The position numbers and the translations under genes were made by a program. A stretch of 64,000 bases of DNA. Source: Serratia quinivorans. GTDB taxonomy: Bacteria > Pseudomonadota > Gammaproteobacteria > Enterobacterales > Enterobacteriaceae. The notes below the pieces were generated by a model that searched no databases, had not been told where the DNA came from, and saw nothing but the letters and a program-made list of their open reading frames with translations. Positions 57,742 through 64,000 of the stretch are shown piece after piece; the stretch's first letter is position 1; each line of letters opens with the position of its first letter. The DNA lies in NCBI RefSeq assembly GCF_946227985.1, contig NZ_CAMKGL010000002.1, positions 519,266 through 583,265 on the forward strand, read 5' to 3'.

Positions 57742-58659
57742 GTGTCCGCAGTAAAAAAATCCTTTATTTCAACGTACATTCCCAAGATAAAACGACAGGA
57801 AGCGGTGCTGATTTTCATCACCATGATCTGGGGCGGCACCTTTTTGGCGGTGCATCTTGCCATGCAGGTCAGCGGGCCGTTCTTTTTCGTCGGCTTGCGC
57901 TTCGCCGCGGCTACGTTGGTGTTGATGTTGTTCTCCCTGCGCAGTTTGCGCGGGCTGACCTGGTATGAGCTGAAAGCGGGCGTGTTTATCGGCGTTGCCA
58001 TTATGTTCGGCTACGGTCTGCAAACCGTGGGGCTACAAACCATCAGCAGCAGCCAGTCGGCGTTTATTACCGCCATGTATGTGCCTATGGTGCCGCTGTT
58101 GCAGTGGTTGGTATTGGGACGTTTTCCCGGTGTGATGGCCTGGGTTGGCGTGTTACTGGCATTCACCGGTCTGATGCTGCTGGCAGCGCCGAGCAGCAGC
58201 GATATGACGCTCAGCGTGGGTGAGATACTGACGCTGATTGGCACGTTGGGCATGGCCGCCGAGATCATTTTGATTGGTGCCTATGCGGGCAAGGTCAATG
58301 TCAAGCGGGTGACGGTGGTGCAGTTGGCTACCGCCTCACTGGCTTCGTTCCTGATGATGGTGCCTACCGGCGAGTCGGTACCCGCGTATAGCAGCTACCT
58401 GTTGTACAGCGCGATTGGCCTGGGGATCGCCAGTGCCATCATTCAAGTGACGATGAACTGGGCGCAACGCAGCGTTTCGCCAACGCGTGCCACGGTCATC
58501 TATGCCGGTGAGCCGGTCTGGGCCGGGTTGGTCGGGCGTATTGCCGGCGAACGTTTGCCCGGTGTCGCCCTGTTGGGGTGCGCATTGATCGTGTTGGGGG
58601 TGCTGGTTAGCGAACTGCGTATTCGCCGTAAAGGGAAAGCGGCGGCGCTGGCCGAATAA
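57742..58659 (+). CDS. DMT-family (EamA) transporter
   Basis: Ten-helix inner-membrane protein, 305 aa, with two EamA repeats (about 18-150 and 160-295), including FITMIWGGTFLAVHLAMQVS and YAGEPVWAGLVGRIAGERLP. It probably exports a metabolite; substrate unknown. The start is GTG 57742 with AGGAAGGG upstream; the frame is open to 57610 but that part overlaps the regulator gene. Confidence 0.87.
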   Translation: MSAVKKSFISTYIPKIKRQEAVLIFITMIWGGTFLAVHLAMQVSGPFFFVGLRFAAATLVLMLFSLRSLRGLTWYELKAGVFIGVAIMFGYGLQTVGLQTISSSQSAFITAMYVPMVPLLQWLVLGRFPGVMAWVGVLLAFTGLMLLAAPSSSDMTLSVGEILTLIGTLGMAAEIILIGAYAGKVNVKRVTVVQLATASLASFLMMVPTGESVPAYSSYLLYSAIGLGIASAIIQVTMNWAQRSVSPTRATVIYAGEPVWAGLVGRIAGERLPGVALLGCALIVLGVLVSELRIRRKGKAAALAE

Positions 58660-58676
58660 GGCCCGTTGACCGGGCC
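58660..58676. terminator. Hairpin between DMT exporter and rutG
   Basis: Perfect 6-bp stem GGCCCG / CGGGCC with a 5-nt loop directly after the exporter stop, between convergent genes. No T-run. Confidence 0.4.
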
Positions 58677-58687
58677 ATGATCGCTAA

Positions 58688-60007
58688 TTAACGTACGGCA
58701 CTGTCTGCCAGCGGCAGCGCTTTACGCCTGCGCAGCAGGGCATTAAGGATAATGGCTCCGAAAGTGGCGGTGCCTATCCCCCCCATGGTGAAGTTGCCAA
58801 TAGTCAGTGCAAAATCGCCTGCACCCAATACCAGCGTGACCGCAACCATAATCAGGTTGCCGTTATCGCCCAGGTCTACTTTGTTTTGCACCCAAATACG
58901 CGCACCGGCGACGGCGATCAGACCGAATACCACCACCGAGGCACCACCCAAAACCGGGCCGGGAATCGTGTGGATCAGCGCGCCGAACTTCGGTGAAAAC
59001 CCCAGCACAATCGCTACCAACGCCGCCGCGACAAATACCAGCGTAGAGTAAATTTTGGTCACCGACATTACGCCGATATTCTCGGCATAGGTGGTCACAC
59101 CGGTACCGCCCACTGAACCGGAGAGCATCGTCGCCAGCCCGTCGCCGACGAAGGCGCGGCCGATATAAGGGTCGAGATCGCGACCGGTCATGCCCGCCAC
59201 CGCTTTGACATGCCCGAGGTTTTCCGCCACCAGAATGATCGCCACCGGAGCAATCAGCAACATGGCGTGCAGGTTAAACACCGGCGTGGTGAACTGTGGC
59301 AGGCCGAACCAGGCTGCCTGGCTTAGTGCACTGTAATCTACCGGTTTGCCAAGCCCAAACCCGTTGGTCGCTATCACGTAGATTAAATAGGCGGCGATCA
59401 ATCCCATCAGGATCAACAGCCGCTGCATCAGCCCGCGGGTGAATACCGCGACCGAGCCGATACACAAAATAGTGGTCACCGCCATCCAACTGTCAAAGTT
59501 GGACGCTGAAACGCTGCGCACCGCGATAGGTGCCAGGTTAAGGCCAATCGCCATCACCACGGCACCGGTCACCACCGGCGGCATCAGGCGTTCGATCCAA
59601 CGGGTACCCACGCTCATCACCACCAGGCCGATCAGCAGGTACACCAGGCCACAGGCGATAATGCCGCCAAGCGCCAGCGCAATATTCGGGTTAGCGCCCT
59701 GGCCACCGTAGCCGGTCAGCGTGATCACCAGCCCGACAAACGCCGCGCTGGAACCGAGATAGCTTGGTACCCGGCCGCCAACCACCAGGAAAAACAGCAG
59801 CGTGCCGATGCCGGACATCAGAATGGCCAGGTTGGCGTCAAAACCCATCAGCAGTGGCATCAGCACCGTGGCACCAAACATCGCCACCGCATGTTGCAAC
59901 CCCATCACCAGCGTTTGCGCCAGCGAAAGCCGTTCATCGGGCGCGACAACCGAACCGTCCAGACTGCCTTGTTTCATGCGCCATTGGGGAAACCAGGTAT
60001 TCGCCAT
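58688..60007 (-). CDS. rutG: Uracil/xanthine permease RutG
   Basis: Pyrimidine transporter of the nucleobase-cation-symporter-2 family, 439 aa, about 14 membrane segments. Signature segments GTRWIERLMPPVVTGAVVMA and the substrate-site region AENLGHVKAVAGMTGRDLDP are present. It is the last gene of the rut operon, 56 nt after rutF. Start MANTWFPQWR with GGAG 6 nt upstream. Confidence 0.92.
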   Translation of the reverse strand: MANTWFPQWRMKQGSLDGSVVAPDERLSLAQTLVMGLQHAVAMFGATVLMPLLMGFDANLAILMSGIGTLLFFLVVGGRVPSYLGSSAAFVGLVITLTGYGGQGANPNIALALGGIIACGLVYLLIGLVVMSVGTRWIERLMPPVVTGAVVMAIGLNLAPIAVRSVSASNFDSWMAVTTILCIGSVAVFTRGLMQRLLILMGLIAAYLIYVIATNGFGLGKPVDYSALSQAAWFGLPQFTTPVFNLHAMLLIAPVAIILVAENLGHVKAVAGMTGRDLDPYIGRAFVGDGLATMLSGSVGGTGVTTYAENIGVMSVTKIYSTLVFVAAALVAIVLGFSPKFGALIHTIPGPVLGGASVVVFGLIAVAGARIWVQNKVDLGDNGNLIMVAVTLVLGAGDFALTIGNFTMGGIGTATFGAIILNALLRRRKALPLADSAVR

Positions 60008-60063
60008 CGTTATCTCCAAAATTTCAGGGTGCAGGTGAATGTGTTTGAGTGCTTATGCGCCGC

Positions 60064-60591
60064 TCATTGTTTCAACAGCGAGTGGTAGCGCCGGTCGAAA
60101 TAGGCCAGGCCGTGGCTGTCGTCATTACGCGTCAGCGCCAGTGCCTGGCAGAACAGAATGTCGTGGGTGCCGACGCTGACAATCTGGCCGATCTGGCAGT
60201 CGAACGAGACCACCGCACCGTGCAGGATGGGGGATCCGGTCGCCAGTGTAGACCAGCGAGCCGCGGAGAATCGCAGGTCCATCGGGGTTTTACCGCCGAA
60301 CAGATTCGACAGCGACTCGTGTTCCGCGGCCAGCGTATTGACGCACAGCGTCTGATTTTGTTTGAACACCGAATAGACCGACGCGGAGCGGTTCAGGCAC
60401 ACCAACAAGGTTGGTGGCGTGTCGGTGACGCTGCAGACTGCCGATGCGGTAAAACCGGCTCGGCCGGCAGGGCCATCGGTGGTGATGATATTGACTGCCG
60501 ATCCCAGGCGGGCCATGGCATCGCGGAAGTCCTGTTTTTTTACATACGGCGGCTGTAGTGGCGTATCGGCAAGCAGCGTTTGGCTTTGCAT
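60064..60591 (-). CDS. rutF: FMN reductase RutF
   Basis: NADH-dependent flavin reductase supplying FMNH2 for RutA; 175 aa. Split-barrel flavin reductase domain with [20 protein letters not shown] and the late [20 protein letters not shown]. The start at 60591 ([12 protein letters not shown]) has GGAG 7 nt upstream; the frame continues upstream into rutD without a ribosome-binding site. It directly follows rutD, where E. coli has rutE in between. Confidence 0.93.
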   Translation of the reverse strand: MQSQTLLADTPLQPPYVKKQDFRDAMARLGSAVNIITTDGPAGRAGFTASAVCSVTDTPPTLLVCLNRSASVYSVFKQNQTLCVNTLAAEHESLSNLFGGKTPMDLRFSAARWSTLATGSPILHGAVVSFDCQIGQIVSVGTHDILFCQALALTRNDDSHGLAYFDRRYHSLLKQ

Positions 60592-60605
60592 ATTGTGTCT
60601 CCGGG

Positions 60606-61409
60606 CTAGGGTAGCAGGCGGGTTTTGGCGTTGTGCGTTTTCAACAGCCAACCCAGCAGGATGCGATTAAAGCGCTCGGTGTCGGTCACGCTCATCGCAT
60701 GCCCCCCGTAGGCCATCTCGGCCAGTTCGCCGTTCGGCAGGCTGGCCGCCAACTGATGCGAGCAGTGATAGGGCACCAGCAAATCGTCGCGGGAGCACAG
60801 CGCCAGGGTTGGCGTGGTAATGTCCGCCAGGTGCGGACGGAAATCGGTATTCATCAGCGCAGTCAGACGGCGCAGCAGGTTTTCGGTGCCCTGAAAATGT
60901 GCGGTCTGGTGCTGCAACTCTTCATCCAGCAAGGCGGAGTGCTGCGACAGCCAGTCGGCGGGGAACAGGAACAGCGGCTGGGCGCGCACATAGGCTTCCA
61001 CACCGCTGTTGAGCAACAGATCCTGACGTACTTTGAAGCAGCGGCGGGTCTGGCTGTCCAACGACGGCCAGCCGTTGACCACCACCAGTTTTTCGACCAG
61101 TTGCGGATGCGTGAGCGCCAATTGCAGGCCAATCATGCCCCCCAGTGCATGGCCGACGAAGTAACAGCCGTCGACGTTGAGTGAACGCAGCAACTGCGCC
61201 ACTTCATCGGCCATATCGGCCATGCTGTAGCCATCTGGCACGCTCCCTTTGCTGCGTGCGGTACCGAAGTGATCGTAAACCACCACCCGAAAGTGCTCAC
61301 CCAGCGCGTTAATCTGCGGTTGCCAAAAACTGCCTGCGCCACCCAGTCCGGCGGAGAGTACCAACGTGGGTGCCAACGGCGTGTCTTTTCCCAAAATCTC
61401 AAAGTACAT
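60606..61409 (-). CDS. rutD: RutD, alpha/beta hydrolase of uracil catabolism
   Basis: Acts in the Rut pathway on the aminoacrylate/carbamate intermediate, probably speeding hydrolysis; 267 aa. Alpha/beta-hydrolase fold. The nucleophile elbow reads GHALGG, so alanine replaces the usual serine, as in E. coli RutD. The late histidine lies in [12 protein letters not shown]. 24 nt after rutC. Confidence 0.92.
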   Translation of the reverse strand: MYFEILGKDTPLAPTLVLSAGLGGAGSFWQPQINALGEHFRVVVYDHFGTARSKGSVPDGYSMADMADEVAQLLRSLNVDGCYFVGHALGGMIGLQLALTHPQLVEKLVVVNGWPSLDSQTRRCFKVRQDLLLNSGVEAYVRAQPLFLFPADWLSQHSALLDEELQHQTAHFQGTENLLRRLTALMNTDFRPHLADITTPTLALCSRDDLLVPYHCSHQLAASLPNGELAEMAYGGHAMSVTDTERFNRILLGWLLKTHNAKTRLLP

Positions 61410-61433
61410 GTTCGGTCCTCAGCGGATAATGAC

Positions 61434-61820
61434 TCAGCGGCCCAGATGGGCCACGGTGGCAATTTCAATCAGGGCGTCCGGCTTTACCAATCCGCACTGA
61501 ATGCAGTAGCGCGCCGGTTTGTCGCCGGGGAAATACTCTGCATACACCTGATTGATGGCGGCATAGTTTTGCCAGTCGGTGAGGAATATCGAGTTAAAGG
61601 TCACGTCGTCCATGCAGCCACCGGCAGTTTCAATCACGCTTTTGATGGTCTCCAGCACGTGACGGGTTTGCGCTGCCGCGTCACCGACGTGCACCACGTT
61701 ATTGTTTTTATCGAATGCCAGCGTGCCCGAGACGTAAACCACGCCATCGGCCAGGGTGCCGGGCACGAAAGGAGCCAGCGGTGTGCCGGTGCCCGGCGGA
61801 GTAATAATGGTTTTTGGCAT
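61434..61820 (-). CDS. rutC: RutC, RidA-family 3-aminoacrylate deaminase
   Basis: Deaminates 3-aminoacrylate to malonic semialdehyde; 128 aa, RidA/YjgF trimer fold. Family motif at the C-terminus [20 protein letters not shown], and [20 protein letters not shown] near the start. Lies 48 nt after rutB. Confidence 0.93.
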   Translation of the reverse strand: MPKTIITPPGTGTPLAPFVPGTLADGVVYVSGTLAFDKNNNVVHVGDAAAQTRHVLETIKSVIETAGGCMDDVTFNSIFLTDWQNYAAINQVYAEYFPGDKPARYCIQCGLVKPDALIEIATVAHLGR

Positions 61821-61868
61821 AGTGGCGCTCCTGGTGAAAATTTAATTTTGGTTAAAGGCGAGCAAAAC

Positions 61869-62615
61869 TCATGCCGTCTGGCTGAGCGGGGCGGTGAGCA
61901 CATCACAGAAACTGTCGACATCAGATACCCAGCCAAAGAAGGTTTCGATGTTGTACAGCGCCGCCTGCTGGGCGAACTGCGGGCCGGCCTGGTGGGTGGC
62001 GTCGGCCAGCACGATGCCGAAATACTCGAGGAAAAAGCCGTCGCGCAGCGTGGATTCCACACAGACGTTGGTAGCAATGCCGGTAAACACCAGATGATGA
62101 ATGCCGTAAGAGCGCAGCAGGCTGTCGAGCTGAGTGTTGAAGAAGCCGCTGTAGCGCGGTTTCGGGATCAGGATATCACCGGGTTGCGGTTGGAGTTCGT
62201 CCACCAGATCGTAATCCCAGTTGCCCTTGGCCAGCAGCTTGCCCCTCAGTTCCGGGCGTTTACGCATGGTTTTCAGCGCATTCGATTTATGCCAGTTGGG
62301 GGAGCCCTGTCCACCGGCCTCGACGTACTGGCTGTCCCAGCCATTTTGGAAAAATATCACCTTAATACCGGCGGCGCGGGCAGCGCTGATGGCACGTTTG
62401 ATGTTGGCGATCACCGGAGCGGTGGCCGAGACATCAAAACCGGCGAGATCCAGATAGCCGCCCTGCGACGCGTAGGCATTTTGCATATCCACCACGATCA
62501 GCGCGGTTTCCTGCGGCGCAAAGGCGATAGCCTCCGGACGGGCGGGTAGGGTAAGCGTAACCTCGGCCTGCGGCGACTGACGGCGTACTACCGGTTGGTT
62601 TTCAACAATTTTCAT
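61869..62615 (-). CDS. rutB: Ureidoacrylate amidohydrolase RutB
   Basis: Isochorismatase-like amidohydrolase that cleaves ureidoacrylate to aminoacrylate and carbamate; 248 aa (E. coli 230). Catalytic triad D43 (IVVDMQNAY), K152 (IPKPRYSGF) and C185 ([14 protein letters not shown]). Start [10 protein letters not shown] at 62615 overlaps the rutA stop by one base (TAATG). Confidence 0.94.
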   Translation of the reverse strand: MKIVENQPVVRRQSPQAEVTLTLPARPEAIAFAPQETALIVVDMQNAYASQGGYLDLAGFDVSATAPVIANIKRAISAARAAGIKVIFFQNGWDSQYVEAGGQGSPNWHKSNALKTMRKRPELRGKLLAKGNWDYDLVDELQPQPGDILIPKPRYSGFFNTQLDSLLRSYGIHHLVFTGIATNVCVESTLRDGFFLEYFGIVLADATHQAGPQFAQQAALYNIETFFGWVSDVDSFCDVLTAPLSQTA

Positions 62616-63715
62616 TATGCCACCTCGCGGCTTGCGGCAGTCTGCGGGCAAACGTCGACGCGGCTTTTCATCAACGGCTGGATGCGCTCGCCAAAGTTTT
62701 CCACCCCTTTGACGAAGTCATCGAAGGTCAGCAGCACACCTTCGGTGCCGGGCACGGTGGCGATTTCATCCATCATGCGCGCCACGTTGGCGTAGGAACC
62801 GACCAGCGTGCCCATATTGATATTGACCGCGGAGGTGGGGTCCGCCATTTGGCGTACGTTGGTGTCGGCACCGGATTGGGTGTCCTTGCCGCTTTGCTCA
62901 GTCAGCCAGGCCAGGGCTTCGGTATCGGCCCCTGCTTTATAGCTTTCCCACTTGGCGCGGGCGGCCTCGTCGGTTTCATCGGCGATAATCATAAACAGCA
63001 CGTAGCAGGCCACGCTGCGGCCTTCGTTATCCGCCGCAGTTTTTAAGCGTGCTGCGGTTGGCGCAAAGGCGGTCGGCGTGTTGACGCCCTTGCCGAAGCA
63101 GAAGTTGTAATCGGCATATTTGGCCGAGAAGGCCATGCCCGCGTCACTTTGCCCGGCGCAGATCACCTTGATGTCCGCCTGCGGCTGTGGGCTGACGCGA
63201 CAGTCGTCCATCCGGAAAAACTCGCCTTTGAAATCGGATTTACCGGTGCCCCACAGATCGCGCAGCACATGGACGTACTCCGCCAGATAGTCGTATCGAC
63301 GGCCAAAGTAATCGTCGCCCGGCCACATGCCCATCTGCTCGTATTCCGGCTTCTGCCAGCCCGTCACTACATTCAGGCCAAAACGCCCGTTGGAAATGGA
63401 GTCAATGGTGGAGGCCATGCGGGCGACGATCGCCGGTGGCATGGTCAACGTGGCGGCCGTGGCGTAGATCTTGATGCGCGAGGTGACGGCGGCCAGCCCG
63501 GCCATCAGGGTGAAGGACTCCAGGTTGTGATCCCAGAATTCGGTTTTGCCACCGAAACCGCGCAGTTTGATCATCGACAGGGCAAAATCGAAGTTGTAGT
63601 GCTCGGCCTTCTGCACGATGGTTTTGTTGAGTTCAAACGTCGGTTGGTACTGCGGAGCATTGCTGGAAATCAGCCAGCCGTTGTTGCCGATCGGGATAAA
63701 TACGCCAATTTTCAT
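62615..63715 (-). CDS. rutA: Pyrimidine monooxygenase RutA
   Basis: FMNH2-dependent oxygenase that opens the uracil ring to ureidoacrylate peracid; 366 aa, luciferase-like TIM barrel. The start [17 protein letters not shown] at 63715 has GAGGTG 5 nt upstream. [20 protein letters not shown] and [20 protein letters not shown] match E. coli RutA closely. First gene of the operon, driven by the sigma-54 promoter 81 bp upstream. Confidence 0.96.
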   Translation of the reverse strand: MKIGVFIPIGNNGWLISSNAPQYQPTFELNKTIVQKAEHYNFDFALSMIKLRGFGGKTEFWDHNLESFTLMAGLAAVTSRIKIYATAATLTMPPAIVARMASTIDSISNGRFGLNVVTGWQKPEYEQMGMWPGDDYFGRRYDYLAEYVHVLRDLWGTGKSDFKGEFFRMDDCRVSPQPQADIKVICAGQSDAGMAFSAKYADYNFCFGKGVNTPTAFAPTAARLKTAADNEGRSVACYVLFMIIADETDEAARAKWESYKAGADTEALAWLTEQSGKDTQSGADTNVRQMADPTSAVNINMGTLVGSYANVARMMDEIATVPGTEGVLLTFDDFVKGVENFGERIQPLMKSRVDVCPQTAASREVA

Positions 63716-63795
63716 TTGAACACCTCGGTTGCTAGTGGAACGGATCATGCGTCGCCTGAATGTTTTCTGCGGACGGCGCTGGATACGGAGGCTTT

Positions 63796-63811
63796 TGCAA
63801 AGGCGGTGCCA
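63796..63811 (-). promoter_or_regulatory. Sigma-54 promoter of the rut operon
   Basis: On the minus strand TGGCACCGCCTTTGCA fits TGGCAC-N5-TTGCA, with the invariant GG and GC separated by exactly 10 bp. Predicted start near 63785 gives a leader of about 70 nt before rutA. It implies nitrogen control through NtrC, as in E. coli. NtrC half-sites TGCAC (63908) and GGTGCA (63940) are only suggestive. Confidence 0.88.
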
Positions 63812-63874
63812 GTTTTTAAAATGGGTTATTTATCAATGAATTGTTTTTATTTTGTGATTTTCATGTTGAGCGAA

Positions 63875-63900
63875 TGGTCTAAAACAGACCATTTGGTCAA
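63875..63900 (-). promoter_or_regulatory. RutR-type operator upstream of rut
   Basis: CAGACCATTTGGTCAA (63885-63900) has the core GACCA-TT-TGGTC of the RutR consensus TTGACCANNTGGTCAA. It overlaps a second inverted repeat TGGTCT-AAAAC-AGACCA (63875-63891). rutR itself would lie beyond the window. The rest of the window end shows no gene. Confidence 0.75.
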
Positions 63901-64000
63901 AACGACATGCACAAAAAACAGGCGTAACTGCTCATTAAAGGTGCAGGAAATCACTCGGAAGGGGTAGGTAAAAGCGTGGGTTTCACCCAATGGCTTTGTT

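Noticed and set aside
61109-61150. RutD lacking the nucleophile serine (GHALGG)
   Set aside because: E. coli RutD has the same alanine, so this is a family trait rather than a defect.
1-64000. CRISPR arrays, insertion sequences, prophage genes
   Set aside because: No regularly spaced repeats, transposase-like frames or phage modules were seen.

Overview
This window is chromosomal DNA from an enterobacterium of the genus Serratia. The evidence is a non-specific endonuclease gene (51111-51908) almost identical to the secreted S. marcescens nuclease, plus long gene-for-gene agreement with the E. coli order from aspC to serT. The species cannot be fixed from the sequence; a S. plymuthica / liquefaciens / proteamaculans-type genome is plausible. 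No insertion sequence, prophage, CRISPR array or rRNA operon was seen, and the one tRNA gene (serT) carries no visible integrated element. At least 56 protein genes, most in very good condition, fill the window.

1-16 kb: aspC (cut by the window edge), ompF, asnS and pncB lie on the minus strand. A membrane diguanylate cyclase gene then sits between pncB and pepN. pepN is followed by the minus-strand ssuEADCB sulfonate-sulfur operon, then pyrD with its CTP-sensing leader. 16-33 kb: zapC, ycbX, rlmL-uup, pqiABC, rmf, fabA, lonH, matP, ompA and sulA follow in E. coli order. Between rmf and fabA lies an extra two-gene unit, an HxlR-family regulator coupled to a FabF-like ketoacyl-ACP synthase, with a perfect palindrome at its promoter. 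33-44 kb: sxy, yccS-yccF, helD, mgsA, yccT, yccU, hspQ, rlmI, acyP, tusE, yccA and tRNA-Ser(UGA), again collinear with E. coli.

44-58 kb is the accessory part, where E. coli synteny ends at serT. It holds a BetT-type choline transporter, a small unknown membrane protein, a three-subunit membrane-bound sugar/polyol dehydrogenase (Tat-exported small subunit, FAD/Fe-S GMC subunit, triheme cytochrome c), the secreted nuclease with a LexA box, a second-type TrkH potassium transporter, an unknown 114-aa protein, wrbA, a LysR/LysE divergent pair, two XRE regulators and a DMT-family exporter. 58-64 kb is the pyrimidine-degradation operon rutABCD-FG on the minus strand. It lacks rutE and is preceded by a textbook sigma-54 promoter and a RutR-type operator.

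Functionally the window groups into pyrimidine synthesis and breakdown (pyrD, rut), fatty-acid desaturation and elongation (fabA plus the extra synthase), SOS responses (sulA, nucA), envelope proteins (ompF, ompA, pqiABC), chromosome and division control (matP, zapC, sulA), and nutrient scavenging (ssu, sugar dehydrogenase, nuclease). The best leads for something undescribed are the HxlR/ketoacyl-synthase unit at 26254-28085 and the small unknown genes at 46921 and 53674.
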